A stretch of 64,000 bases of DNA from Amycolatopsis endophytica (GCF_013410405.1 NZ_JACCFK010000001.1:1240001-1304000); one strand, 5' to 3'; shown: positions 49,007-58,085, numbered from the stretch's first letter. The notes: generated by a model from the letters alone, not told the origin. Numbers and translations are program-made.

Positions 49007-50241
49007 GATGGGTTCACCTCGACGATTTCCAGGCTGGGGATGGGAAAGACGAGCTTGCCGCCCCACTCCCCGACGTAGGACAGCTGGTGGGTCAGTTCGT
49101 CCCGCAGGTTCCACGGCAGGACCAGGACGTAGTCGGGCCGGCCCGCGGCGATGCGGTCCGGCGGCAGGATGGGGATGCGGGTGCCGGGCGTGAACCGGCC
49201 GTGCTTGTAGGGGTTGCGGTCGACCGTGTAGGCGAGCAGGTCGGTCCGGATACCGCAGTGGTTGAGCAGCGTGTTGCCCTTGCCGGGCGCGCCGTAGCCG
49301 ACCACGGTGAGGCCGTCGTCGGCCGCGTCGATGAGGAACCGCAGCAGGTCTCGGCGCACCTTGGCGACCCGCTCGGCGAACTGCGTGTAGCCGGAAAGTT
49401 CGAGCAGCCCGGCGGCTTTTTCGCGGGCCAGCACGTCGAGTACGCGCGTGCTCGGCTCACCGGCGGTCTCGGCGGGCCGGGCCCACAGCCGGACCGACCC
49501 GCCGTGCGTCGGCAGTAGTTCGATATCCACAAGGGACAGTCCGCCGGAGGCGAGCGCACGTTGCGCCGAAGCCACCGTGTAGTACTGGAAGTGCTCGTGG
49601 TAGATCGTGTCGTACTGGGTTTTCTCGATGAGCGTGAGCAGGTGCTGGACCTCGATCGACACCCAGCCGTCGTCGGCGACGAGCGCGCGCAGGCCCTTCG
49701 TGAACCCGATGACGTCCGGGATGTGCGCGTAGACGTTGTTGGCCACCACCAGGTTCGCGGGCCCGTACTCCTCGCGTACACCGGCGCCGCTCTCCGGACC
49801 GAGGAACGCGGTCAGCGTCGGCACGCCCGCGTCACGCGCGGCCTGGCCGACGTTCACCGACGGCTCGATACCCAGGCAGCGAATGCCCTGTGCCACAACG
49901 TGTTTGAGCAGGTACCCGTCGTTGCTGGCAACCTCGACGACGAACGAATGGGCGTCCAGACCCAGCCGCTCGACCGCCCCGGTGACGAACCTGCCCGCGT
50001 GGTCCACCCAGGACCGCGAATACGACGAAAAATAGGCGTATTCGGTGAACGTGTCCTCGGGCGTGATCAACGGCGGAATCTGCGCGAGACGGCATTCCGC
50101 GCACACCCGCAGGTGCAACGGAAAGGTATTTTCCGACTCGTCCAGTTGTTCCGCGGTCAGGAACAGCTCGCAGGGCGGCGTGGCACCGAGATCGACGACG
50201 CTGGCGAGGTTCGCGGAACCGCAGAGCCTGCAGTTGGTCAT
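49003..50241 (-). CDS. Sugar C-methyltransferase (SAM-dependent, zinc-finger N-terminus)
   Basis: A 412-residue methyltransferase of the TylC3/NovU type. The N-terminal CRLCGS and CAECRLAQ form a zinc-binding Cys4; the SAM site is VVEVASNDGYLLKHV; the catalytic-type region YHEHFQYYTV follows; the C-terminal domain (VVGYGAPGKGNTLLNHCGI) resembles a nucleotide-sugar binding fold. These enzymes add a methyl to C3 of a 4-keto-6-deoxy sugar. It is the first gene of the ten-gene minus-strand operon. The product is probably a branched deoxysugar. Confidence 0.88.
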   Translation of the reverse strand: MTNCRLCGSANLASVVDLGATPPCELFLTAEQLDESENTFPLHLRVCAECRLAQIPPLITPEDTFTEYAYFSSYSRSWVDHAGRFVTGAVERLGLDAHSFVVEVASNDGYLLKHVVAQGIRCLGIEPSVNVGQAARDAGVPTLTAFLGPESGAGVREEYGPANLVVANNVYAHIPDVIGFTKGLRALVADDGWVSIEVQHLLTLIEKTQYDTIYHEHFQYYTVASAQRALASGGLSLVDIELLPTHGGSVRLWARPAETAGEPSTRVLDVLAREKAAGLLELSGYTQFAERVAKVRRDLLRFLIDAADDGLTVVGYGAPGKGNTLLNHCGIRTDLLAYTVDRNPYKHGRFTPGTRIPILPPDRIAAGRPDYVLVLPWNLRDELTHQLSYVGEWGGKLVFPIPSLEIVEVNPS

Positions 50242-50271
50242 GCCCCTGATTCGGAGACCGGGCGGGGGCTG

Positions 50272-50328
50272 TTACAGACCGCGGAACCCCGGCGCGGCAC
50301 CGATCTCGAAATGAGATGTCGTCTTCAC
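50272..50328 (-). CDS. Possible 18-codon leader ORF before the sugar operon
   Basis: A GTG at 50328 overlaps the ddaH stop (GTGA), opening an 18-codon frame that ends with TAA 30 bp before the methyltransferase ATG. It encodes a small peptide with no recognisable domain. It might couple the sugar operon to ddaH transcription or translation, or be chance. No clear promoter was found between. Confidence 0.2.
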   Translation of the reverse strand: MKTTSHFEIGAAPGFRGL

Positions 50329-51155
50329 TTGCGGATCTCCAGCGTGCAGCACTTCGGGCCGCCACCGGCCTTGCGCAGTTCGGAGATGTCGACGAGCACC
50401 GGTTCGTACCCGCGGACCACGAGCCGTTCCGCCAGATCGGTCGCCTCGGACGGGAGCACTACGTTGCGCCCGTCGGACACCCCGTTGAGCCCGAAGCACT
50501 CCGCGTCGGCCGCGGTGGCGAGCACGGCGTCCGGGAACACGCGCGCCAGGACCCGGCGTGATCCGGCGGAAAACGCCTCCGGGTAGTACGCGATCCGCGC
50601 CGGTGTGCTGTCGGTGGCTTCGCTGAGCACGAACAGCGCGGTGTCGAGGTGGTAGTAGCGCGGATCGGTCAGCCGCAGCGACAGGACGGGCACGCCGAGC
50701 ACCTCCTGCGCCTCCGCGTGGGCGGCGGGGTCGGTGCGGAAACCGGTGCCGGCGAGCAGCATCCGGCCGGTCCAGGCGAAATCGCCCTCGGCCTCGTTGA
50801 CGAACGAGGGCATGACGACCTCGCGGTAGCCGTGCTCGACGAACCAGCGGCGGAAGTGCTCGGCCTCGGCGGCCCGCTGCGGCGCACGGAAGCGTGAGCC
50901 GAGCACCCGGCCGTCGACGACCGTGCCCGAGTTGGCGGCGAAGACCATGTCCGGGAGCCCCGGCTGCGGCTCGATCTCCTCGACCGTGTGACCGAGACGG
51001 CGGTAGGTGTCACGCAGCTCGCGCCATTGCGTCAGCGCGCGCTCGGCGCTGACCGGCCGCGCCGGGTCCATCCAGGGGTTGATCGCGTACTCGACGGCGA
51101 AGAACCGGGGCGGGCACATGAGGTATCGGCGGGTGGTCGGTACCCGTGTCGTCAT
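50325..51155 (-). CDS. ddaH: Dimethylarginine dimethylaminohydrolase-like amidinotransferase-fold enzyme
   Basis: A 276-residue protein with the pentein fold of DDAH: FFAVEYAINPWMD, FAANSGTVVDG, NEAEGDFAW and the C-terminal GGGPKCCTLEIR holding the catalytic Cys; His is in the YYHLDT segment. It hydrolyses methylarginine or a related guanidino compound to citrulline-type product. It is divergent from an Lrp/AsnC regulator, an arrangement also known in Mycobacterium (Rv2323c/Rv2324), which supports control of this gene by that regulator. Confidence 0.87.
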   Translation of the reverse strand: MTTRVPTTRRYLMCPPRFFAVEYAINPWMDPARPVSAERALTQWRELRDTYRRLGHTVEEIEPQPGLPDMVFAANSGTVVDGRVLGSRFRAPQRAAEAEHFRRWFVEHGYREVVMPSFVNEAEGDFAWTGRMLLAGTGFRTDPAAHAEAQEVLGVPVLSLRLTDPRYYHLDTALFVLSEATDSTPARIAYYPEAFSAGSRRVLARVFPDAVLATAADAECFGLNGVSDGRNVVLPSEATDLAERLVVRGYEPVLVDISELRKAGGGPKCCTLEIRK

Positions 51156-51228
51156 GTCTCCACGGTATGGCTCGATTCAGGGACACTCAATCGCTGTCTC
51201 TTGCTCACAGACCTGCTAAACATTGCGT

Positions 51229-51675
51229 GTGAACACCCTGGATCAGCAGATCGTTTCGTGTCTCGTGACGAACGCACGCGCCAGCTACGCCGAGATCGGC
51301 AAGGTCGTCGGGCTGTCCGCACCGGCGGTCAAACGCCGGGTGGACCGGCTGCTGGAGACCGGCGTGCTGCGTGGGTTCACCGCGGTCGTCGACCCGGAGG
51401 CGCTGGGCTGGGGCACCGAGGCGTTCGTCGAGGTCCACTGCCGTGGCAACATCTCCCCGGCCCGCATCCGCGCCCGGCTGGAACCGCTGCCGGAGGTCGT
51501 CGCCGCGTACACGGTGACCGGCGCGGCGGACGCGATCGTGCACCTGCGTGCCGCCGACATCCACCAGCTGGAGACGGCGCTGGAGCGGCTGCGCGGGCTC
51601 GAAATCATCGACCGGACGGTGTCGACGGTCGTGCTGTCCCGGCTCCTTGAGCGGCCGCCCGATCCCGCGACATGA
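51229..51675 (+). CDS. Lrp/AsnC-family transcriptional regulator
   Basis: A 148-residue regulator from GTG 51229 (TTG 51223 two codons upstream is less likely). The N-terminal helix-turn-helix (ARASYAEIGKVVGLSAPAVKRRVDRL) is followed by the RAM ligand domain (AFVEVHCRG, VVAAYTVTGAADAIVHLRA). It is divergent from ddaH with a 73-bp gap that must hold both promoters and its own site; no clear palindrome is visible. The likely ligand is an amino acid such as arginine or a methylated form. It overlaps the enoyl-CoA hydratase gene by ATGA. Confidence 0.9.
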   Translation: MNTLDQQIVSCLVTNARASYAEIGKVVGLSAPAVKRRVDRLLETGVLRGFTAVVDPEALGWGTEAFVEVHCRGNISPARIRARLEPLPEVVAAYTVTGAADAIVHLRAADIHQLETALERLRGLEIIDRTVSTVVLSRLLERPPDPAT

Positions 51676-52448
51676 TGTCGACCATGGTCGAACGCATCGT
51701 GGCCGAGCGACGGGGCAAGGTCGCCGTCCTCACCGTCGACGCCCCGCAGCGGCGTAATTCGCTCACCGTGGCTCTTTCCGCCGAGCTGGCACGGGCCGTC
51801 ACCGAGGCGGAGCAGGACGAGAACGTGCACGCGCTGGTCGTCACCGGCACTCCGCCCGCGTTCTGCGCCGGGGCCGACCTGACGACACTGGGCAGCGCGC
51901 AGGAGGAGGGGCTGCGCGCGGTTTACGAGGGCTTCCTCGCGGTGGCGCGGTGTTCGCTGCCGACGATCGCGGCCGTCGGCGGCGCGGCGGTCGGCGCCGG
52001 TCTGAACCTCGCGCTCGCGGCGGACGTCCGCCTGGCGGGCCCGCGGGCGAAGTTCATCCCGCGGTTCCTCGAACTGGGTCTGCACCCCGGCGGCGGATTC
52101 ACCTGGATGTTGCAGCGCGCGGTGGGTATCCAGCGGGCGCGGGCGATGACGTTGTTCGGCCAGTCCCTCGACGCGGCGGCGGCTGAGGAGGCCGGGCTGA
52201 CGTTGCGCACCGTGGACGGTGACCACGACACGTTGCTGGAGGCGGCTCTCGAACTGGCGGAACCGGCGGCCCGAGCGCCGCGCGAGGTGGTACTCGCGAC
52301 GAAGTTCTCCCTGCGGCAAACCTCGACTATGGCTGAGCATTCCCGTGCCGTGGACACCGAGATCGAGCCGCAGGTGAAATCGCTGAACTCGCCCGGTTTC
52401 GCGGAACGACTGGCATCCGTGCAGGCCAGGATCACCACACGGAAGTAA
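51672..52448 (+). CDS. Enoyl-CoA hydratase/isomerase family protein
   Basis: A 258-residue crotonase-fold enzyme: PQRRNSLTVALSAEL, then FCAGADLTTL and IAAVGGAAVGAGLNLALAADVRLA, the two oxyanion-hole segments, and FIPRFLELGLHPGGGFTWML. In the second catalytic position the residue pattern (ELGLHPGGG) lacks one of the two Glu of true hydratases, as in many paralogues, so the reaction is open. It is cotranscribed with the Lrp regulator (ATGA overlap), then a 148-bp gap leads to korA. Confidence 0.87.
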   Translation: MMSTMVERIVAERRGKVAVLTVDAPQRRNSLTVALSAELARAVTEAEQDENVHALVVTGTPPAFCAGADLTTLGSAQEEGLRAVYEGFLAVARCSLPTIAAVGGAAVGAGLNLALAADVRLAGPRAKFIPRFLELGLHPGGGFTWMLQRAVGIQRARAMTLFGQSLDAAAAEEAGLTLRTVDGDHDTLLEAALELAEPAARAPREVVLATKFSLRQTSTMAEHSRAVDTEIEPQVKSLNSPGFAERLASVQARITTRK

Positions 52449-52596
52449 CTGTTACCGCCAGTATCGGGTAACCGGGATCACACCCACGATCCTCGTCACA
52501 AAACAGGAAGTAAGGTGGAGGTATCGGCGGAAGTGTGCCCACCGGCCACGTGTCGACGAGGACGCAGCCTGTCGGGAGAGAGGGATTCTCTGACCC
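52449..52596 (+). promoter_or_regulatory. Intergenic leader of korAB
   Basis: 148 bp between the hydratase and korA. It contains a short inverted repeat GTTACC/GGTAAC (52451-52456 and 52467-52472) and a TAAGGT element that could serve as a -10 box, but no convincing -35. The ribosome site of korA is GGGAGAGAGGG. Promoter assignment is weak. Confidence 0.3.
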
Positions 52597-54498
52597 ATGA
52601 GCACGAGCACGAACGGCCACGGTGTGCTGTCGGCGAGCCGGCCCACCGAAGTCGCCAAGCTGGACCGCGTGGTCATCCGGTTCGCCGGTGACTCCGGTGA
52701 CGGGATGCAGCTGACCGGCGACCGGTTCACCTCCGAAGCCGCGGCGTTCGGCAACGACCTGGCCACCCTGCCGAACTTCCCCGCCGAGATCCGGGCGCCA
52801 CAGGGCACCATCCCGGGCGTCTCGTCGTTCCAGGTCCACTTCGCCGACTACGACATCCTCACCCCCGGCGACCGGCCGGACGTGCTGGTCGTGATGAACC
52901 CCGCGGCGCTCAAGGCGAACCTGCGGGACGTGCCCGCGGGCGGCACGATCATCGTCAACACCGACGAGTTCTCCAAGCGCAACCTCACCAAGGTCGGCTA
53001 CGCCACCGATCCGCTCGAAGACGAGTCGCTGTCTGCGTTCCAGGTCCACCGGGTCGCCATGTCGACACTCACCCAGGGAGCACTGGAAGGCACCGGACTG
53101 GGCAAGAAGGACGCCGAGCGCTGCAAGAACATGTTCGCGCTCGGGCTCCTGTCGTGGATGTACCACCGGCCCACCGAGGGTACGGAGGCGTTCCTGCGGG
53201 AGAAGTTCGCCAAGAAGCCGGACATCGCCGAGGCGAACATCCTGGCCTTCCGCGCGGGCTGGAACTACGGCGAGACCACCGAATCGTTCGTGACCACCTA
53301 CGAGGTGGCGCCGGCGAAGCTGGACAAGGGCACCTACCGGCAGATCACCGGCAACACCGCGCTGGCCTACGGCATCATCGCCGCCGGTCAGCGCGCCGGG
53401 CTGCCGGTGCTGCTGGGCACGTACCCGATCACGCCGGCGTCGGACATCCTGCACGAGCTGTCCAAGCACAAGAACTTCGGCGTGCTGACCTTCCAGGCGG
53501 AGGACGAGATCGCCGGTATCGGCGCCGCGCTCGGCGCCTCCTACGGCGGCGCACTGGGTGTCACCTCGACCTCCGGGCCGGGTGTGGCGTTGAAGTCGGA
53601 GACCATCGGACTCGGCGTGATGCTGGAACTGCCGCTGGTCGTGATCGACGTGCAGCGTGGTGGCCCCTCGACGGGTCTGCCGACCAAGACCGAGCAGGCC
53701 GACCTGCTGCAGGCGATGTTCGGCCGCAACAGTGAATCGCCACTGCCCGTCATCGCGCCGCAATCCCCCGGTGACTGTTTCGCGGCGGCCATGGAGGCGG
53801 TGCGGATCGCGCTGACGTACCGGACCCCGGTGATCGTGCTGTCCGACGGCGCCAACGCCAACGGGTCCGAACCCTGGCTGATCCCCGACGCGACCCAGTT
53901 GCCCGACCTGTCGGTCACCTTCGCCTCGCAGCCCAACGCCACGGACGGGTCCGGCGAGTTCTGGCCCTACATGCGGGATCCGGAGACGCTGGCGCGTGAG
54001 TGGGCGGTACCCGGCACGCCTGGTCTGGAACACCGCATCGGCGGTCTGGAGAAGCAGGACGGCAAGGGCAACATCTCCTACGATCCGGACAACCACGACC
54101 ACATGGTCCGGTTGCGGCAGGCCAAGGTCGACGGCATCGACGTGCCCGACCTGGAGATCGACGACCCTTCCGGCGAAGCGCGCGTGCTGGCGCTGGGCTG
54201 GGGCTCCACGTTCGGTCCGATCGGCGCCGCGGCCCGCCGCGTCCGCAAGCTCGGCATGCCGATCGCGCAGGCGCACCTGCGGCACCTGAACCCGTTCCCG
54301 AAGAACCTGGGCGAGGTTCTGGCGCGCTACGACCGCGTGGTGGTGCCGGAGATGAACCTGGGTCAGCTCGCCTGGCTGCTGCGGGCGAAGTACCTCAAGG
54401 ACGTGCACTCCTACACCAAGGTCGCCGGCCTGCCGTTCAAGGCTGAGGAACTGCAGCACGTCTTCACCGACATCATCGAAGGAGCGCTGACCCGATGA
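52597..54498 (+). CDS. korA: 2-oxoglutarate:ferredoxin oxidoreductase, alpha subunit (fused gamma-alpha)
   Basis: A 633-residue KorA of the actinobacterial type, with the gamma domain (VVIRFAGDSGDGMQLTG, residues about 24-200) fused in front of the alpha (pyrimidine-binding) domain (GNTALAYGIIAAGQRAG, TYPITPASDILHELS, SGPGVALKSE). With KorB it oxidatively decarboxylates 2-oxoglutarate to succinyl-CoA, reducing ferredoxin, as an alternative to the 2-oxoglutarate dehydrogenase in the TCA cycle. It overlaps korB by 4 bases (ATGA). This pair is conserved in many actinobacteria. Confidence 0.95.
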   Translation: MSTSTNGHGVLSASRPTEVAKLDRVVIRFAGDSGDGMQLTGDRFTSEAAAFGNDLATLPNFPAEIRAPQGTIPGVSSFQVHFADYDILTPGDRPDVLVVMNPAALKANLRDVPAGGTIIVNTDEFSKRNLTKVGYATDPLEDESLSAFQVHRVAMSTLTQGALEGTGLGKKDAERCKNMFALGLLSWMYHRPTEGTEAFLREKFAKKPDIAEANILAFRAGWNYGETTESFVTTYEVAPAKLDKGTYRQITGNTALAYGIIAAGQRAGLPVLLGTYPITPASDILHELSKHKNFGVLTFQAEDEIAGIGAALGASYGGALGVTSTSGPGVALKSETIGLGVMLELPLVVIDVQRGGPSTGLPTKTEQADLLQAMFGRNSESPLPVIAPQSPGDCFAAAMEAVRIALTYRTPVIVLSDGANANGSEPWLIPDATQLPDLSVTFASQPNATDGSGEFWPYMRDPETLAREWAVPGTPGLEHRIGGLEKQDGKGNISYDPDNHDHMVRLRQAKVDGIDVPDLEIDDPSGEARVLALGWGSTFGPIGAAARRVRKLGMPIAQAHLRHLNPFPKNLGEVLARYDRVVVPEMNLGQLAWLLRAKYLKDVHSYTKVAGLPFKAEELQHVFTDIIEGALTR

Positions 54499-55559
54499 CC
54501 GCCACGGATCTCGGTCTTCCCCAGGTCGGTGGTCTGGATTTGGTCCCGACCACGGACGAGACCCAGAAGGCGAAGGACTTCAAGTCCGACCAGGAAGTCC
54601 GCTGGTGCCCCGGCTGCGGCGACTACGTCGTGCTCAACACGGTGCAGTCGTTCCTGCCCACGCTGGGACTCAAGCGCGAGAACATCGTGTTCGTCTCCGG
54701 CATCGGCTGCTCGTCGCGGTTCCCGTACTACCTCAACACCTACGGGATGCACTCGATCCACGGCCGCGCCCCGGCGATCGCGACCGGCCTGGCCACCACG
54801 CGGCCCGACCTGTCGGTGTGGGTGGTCACCGGTGACGGCGACGCGTTGTCCATCGGCGGCAACCACCTGATCCACGCGCTGCGCCGCAACGTCAACATCA
54901 AGATCCTGCTGTTCAACAACCGGATCTACGGTCTGACCAAGGGCCAGTACTCGCCGACGTCCGGGCAGGGCATGGTCACCAAGTCCACACCGATGGGTTC
55001 GGTGGACACCCCGTTCAACCCGATCTCGCTGGCGCTGGGCGCGGAGGCGACTTTCGTCGGCCGCGCCCTGGATTCCGACAAGAAGGGCCTCACCGAGGTG
55101 CTGACCGCCGCGGCCCGGCACCGCGGCTCCGCGCTGGTGGAGATCTACCAGAACTGCCCCATCTTCAACGACGGCGCGTTCGACGTGCTCAAGGACAAGG
55201 ACGAGGCGGCTCAGCGGATCATCCCGCTCCGTGCCGGTGAGCCGGTGCGGTTCGGTTCCGAGGGTGAGTTCGGCGTGGTGCCCAACCGGTGGGGCGGGTT
55301 CGAGGTCGCCAAGGTGGCCGAGGTCGGCGAATCAGAGCTGATCGTGCACGATCCGACGATCACCGACACCGCGTACGCGTTCGGGCTGTCCCGGATCGGC
55401 GACCAGAACCTCAACCACACCCCGACCGGCATCTTCCGCCAGGTCTCCCGCCCCACCTACGACGACGACGCCCGCGCACAGGTGGAGCAGGCCCGATCGG
55501 CCAAGCCCGCCGACCTGCAGGCGCTGCTGACCGGCAAGGACACCTGGACGGTCGACTGA
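54495..55559 (+). CDS. korB: 2-oxoglutarate:ferredoxin oxidoreductase, beta subunit
   Basis: A 354-residue thiamine-diphosphate-binding subunit. CPGCGDY near residue 37 supplies iron-sulfur Cys ligands; GIGCSSRFPYY and the ThDP motif GDGDALSIGGNHLIHALRRN through NNRIYGLTKGQ are clear. It pairs with KorA to form the succinyl-CoA-producing enzyme. An intrinsic terminator (55574-55606) follows 14 bases after the stop. Confidence 0.95.
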   Translation: MTATDLGLPQVGGLDLVPTTDETQKAKDFKSDQEVRWCPGCGDYVVLNTVQSFLPTLGLKRENIVFVSGIGCSSRFPYYLNTYGMHSIHGRAPAIATGLATTRPDLSVWVVTGDGDALSIGGNHLIHALRRNVNIKILLFNNRIYGLTKGQYSPTSGQGMVTKSTPMGSVDTPFNPISLALGAEATFVGRALDSDKKGLTEVLTAAARHRGSALVEIYQNCPIFNDGAFDVLKDKDEAAQRIIPLRAGEPVRFGSEGEFGVVPNRWGGFEVAKVAEVGESELIVHDPTITDTAYAFGLSRIGDQNLNHTPTGIFRQVSRPTYDDDARAQVEQARSAKPADLQALLTGKDTWTVD

Positions 55560-55573
55560 TCCGCACCGACGAA

Positions 55574-55606
55574 AAGAGGTCCCGCGCTGTCCGTGCGGGA
55601 CCTCTT
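55574..55606. terminator. Terminator between korB and the sunset-domain gene
   Basis: Perfect 12-bp stem AAGAGGTCCCGC (55574-55585) with 55595-55606, 9-base loop, between convergent genes, so it probably serves both. Short A/T stretches flank the stem. Confidence 0.8.
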
Positions 55607-55617
55607 CGCGGCCGGGC

Positions 55618-56970
55618 TTACAGCGGCCGGAAACCGACGCGCTCGGCGTCCTCGGCCGAGCGGAACCACACCTCGGCCACCATCCGCGCGAACTGCGGGG
55701 AGTCCGTGGTGCAGTAGCGCAGCGCCGTCACGCTCGCCTTCACCGTGAAGTCCTCCGCCGGGCTCCCGCCACCGGGCCGCGGCATCGCCGAACCCGGCCC
55801 GAACGGCCCCGGCGGCACGGCCCCGTGGGACTGCGACGGGGCATCGGCTGCCCGCGGAGCCGGCTCGAACAGGGACCCGCTGCGGCCACCCTCCTCGGGC
55901 CGCGTCGGCTCACGCCGCTCGACGGTCCGCATCGACGGCTGAACCGGCTGCGGTGGGTCGAACGCGTGCGCCGAGCGGCGCGGCTGCCGCTTCGGCAGGA
56001 TCTGCGTGGTCTCGGTGGCCACCTCGTCGTTGGCGGACGGCTGCTGCTCGTCCGCACCGAACGCGTAGGCCGGCGGCTCCGGCTCCGGCTCCGGCGCCGC
56101 GAACGGCGTGAAAGGCGTCGCCGCATCCGGCGTCTTCGGCTGCTCGGGTGCGTGATCGGGGTCGAACAGCGACCCGCGCTCCGGCGCCTGGTCCCGCTCG
56201 AACAGTGAGCCCCGCTCAGCCGCCTGGCCTGCCTCGAACACGGAGGTCTGCTCGGTCTGGGCGCCCTCGGATTCCGGACCAGCCGCGTGCACGCCCTCGG
56301 AGCGCGGCTCGTCCGGCGAACCCCGCTCGAACGCCCTGCGCTCAGCCTGCTCCTGTTCGAACAGGGAGCCGCGCCCCTGGTCCTCCCGCTCGAACAGCGA
56401 ACCGGCCTCCGCCGCCTCGTCCCGCTCGAACAGCGAACCGCGCTCCGACGCGGCATCCCGGCCGGTGTCACCGAGGTCCCGCCCGAAGGCATTGAACAGC
56501 GTGGTCGCCTCCGCCGGAGCCTCCGGCTCCAGCGCACCGGTACCGCGGTACTCTCCCTCGGGCTCCAGCACGCCCGCCCCGCGGTACTCACCGTCGGCGG
56601 CCCCGCGGTACTCCGGTTCGTCGTCCTCAGCCTCGGCCGCGAACAGCGAATCGTCGTCGATCTCCGAGCCCGGCTGGTACGACCGCCCGGCCAGGCTGTC
56701 CCGCTCCAGCCACGACGGCGCCGGGTGCTCCTCGCCCAGCGCCTCCTCGACGGCGGGCTCCTTCCTCGCGACCGGCGCGGACACCGGGTCCGGGTCGCGG
56801 TCGAAGCTTCGCGTCGGCTGCGCGGCCGGTGCGCTCTGCGCGGCGAGGAGCCTGCGCTCCAGGTGCCGGCTTCTCGCCTGGGCCGGTCGTGCCAGGAACA
56901 ACCAGGTCAGCAGCACCCCGACCACGAATGCCGCCGCGCTCCACAGCCAGACCTGTCCGAAAAGGGACAT
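55618..56970 (-). CDS. Membrane-anchored low-complexity protein with C-terminal sunset (ArfC-like) domain
   Basis: A 450-residue protein. Residues 7-27 form one membrane span. Residues about 30-400 are an acidic, Pro/Glu-rich linker with repeated units of the form RGSLFERDQAPE (at least seven variants) and EYRGAG. The last 45 residues (DFTVKASVTALRYCTTDSP to VWFRSAEDAERVGFRP) match the small domain of mycobacterial ArfC-type proteins, often called the sunset domain. The role is unknown; an envelope scaffold is possible. The repeats are out of step with typical enzymes. Its neighbours (kor, polyprenyl synthase, nuo) are conserved core genes. Confidence 0.72.
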   Translation of the reverse strand: MSLFGQVWLWSAAAFVVGVLLTWLFLARPAQARSRHLERRLLAAQSAPAAQPTRSFDRDPDPVSAPVARKEPAVEEALGEEHPAPSWLERDSLAGRSYQPGSEIDDDSLFAAEAEDDEPEYRGAADGEYRGAGVLEPEGEYRGTGALEPEAPAEATTLFNAFGRDLGDTGRDAASERGSLFERDEAAEAGSLFEREDQGRGSLFEQEQAERRAFERGSPDEPRSEGVHAAGPESEGAQTEQTSVFEAGQAAERGSLFERDQAPERGSLFDPDHAPEQPKTPDAATPFTPFAAPEPEPEPPAYAFGADEQQPSANDEVATETTQILPKRQPRRSAHAFDPPQPVQPSMRTVERREPTRPEEGGRSGSLFEPAPRAADAPSQSHGAVPPGPFGPGSAMPRPGGGSPAEDFTVKASVTALRYCTTDSPQFARMVAEVWFRSAEDAERVGFRPL

Positions 56971-57059
56971 CCGTGCTGTCCTTCCTCTCCTACCGCGCGG
57001 TTACCACTGTGAGTGACGCCGCAGCGGCACGCGCATGACGCGGCCCGCCCCGCGCGTAC

Positions 57060-58085
57060 TTACCGTGTCCGCGCGACGAGGTAGTCCGCGACCGACTCGC
57101 ACGCGTCCCGCGCGGGCCCGGCCGGCAGGGGGGCCAGCTCCGTCCTCGCCCGCTGAGCGTAGTCCGACAGGGTGACCATGGCGCGGTCCAGGCCGGTCGA
57201 GGCCCTGAGCAGGGTCAGCGCCTCCTCGACCAGGTCGTCTTCGGTGATCGGCCCGGCCAGCAGCTCGACCAGGCGCGGGTCGCTGTCCGGGTCGGCCAGC
57301 GCGTACAGCATCGGCAGGGTGCGCACGCCCTCCCGCAGGTCGGTGCCCGGGGTCTTGCCGGACTCGTGCGACGGCGACGCGATGTCGATGATGTCGTCGG
57401 AGATCTGGAACGCGGTGCCGATGATGTCGCCGAACCGCTGCATCGCGGTGACCACGTCCGGTTTCGCGCCGGAGACCATCGAGCCGAACCGGCCGGACGT
57501 GGCGATCAGCGAACCGGTCTTCTGCGCGATCACGGTCAGGTAGTGGTCGACCGGGTCCTCACCCTCGCCGGGGCCGACGGTCTCCCGCATCTGCCCGGTG
57601 ACCAGCTCGCTGAACGTCTCGGCGAGGATCCGGGCCGCGTCCGTGCCCAGGTCGGACACCAGCCGCGACGCGTGCGCGAACAGGAAGTCGCCGGTGAGGA
57701 TGGCGATGCTGTTGGTCCAGCGGGCGTTCACGCTGGGCGCGCCGCGCCGCATCGTCGCCTCGTCCATGACGTCGTCGTGGTAGAGGGTCGCCAGGTGCAC
57801 CAGCTCGACCGCCGCCGCGGCGATCACGACGTCGGAGTGGTTGCCCTCGCCGAACTCGCCCGCCAGCAGCGTCAGCATCGGACGGAAGCGTTTGCCACCC
57901 GCCTCGACCAGGTGCGACGCGGCGTCGTGGACGGCCTGCACCTCGCTGCGCGCGGTGTCGCGCAGCAACTCCTCGACGTCGTCCAGTCCAGCGGCCATCG
58001 TGCGCAGCAGCTGCTCGTCGGCGATCCGCAGGCCCACGCTCGCGCGCAGCTCCTCGATCGTGCTACCCCGGTGCCGCACTGACAC
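57060..58085 (-). CDS. Long-chain polyprenyl diphosphate synthase
   Basis: A 341-residue trans-isoprenyl diphosphate synthase: GGKRFRPML, first Asp-rich motif LYHDDVMDEATMRRG, second FQISDDIIDIAS and TGSL(I)A-type chain-length region. It makes the all-trans side chain for menaquinone (hepta- to nonaprenyl). The place near nuo genes and korAB supports a respiratory quinone role. The start is taken as GTG 58085; the frame upstream is a chance extension. TAA stop. Confidence 0.9.
   Translation of the reverse strand: MSVRHRGSTIEELRASVGLRIADEQLLRTMAAGLDDVEELLRDTARSEVQAVHDAASHLVEAGGKRFRPMLTLLAGEFGEGNHSDVVIAAAAVELVHLATLYHDDVMDEATMRRGAPSVNARWTNSIAILTGDFLFAHASRLVSDLGTDAARILAETFSELVTGQMRETVGPGEGEDPVDHYLTVIAQKTGSLIATSGRFGSMVSGAKPDVVTAMQRFGDIIGTAFQISDDIIDIASPSHESGKTPGTDLREGVRTLPMLYALADPDSDPRLVELLAGPITEDDLVEEALTLLRASTGLDRAMVTLSDYAQRARTELAPLPAGPARDACESVADYLVARTR

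Noticed and set aside
52451..52472. GTTACC/GGTAAC inverted repeat as korA operator
   Set aside because: Only 6-bp arms with a 10-base spacer directly after the hydratase stop; too weak to call and not repeated elsewhere.
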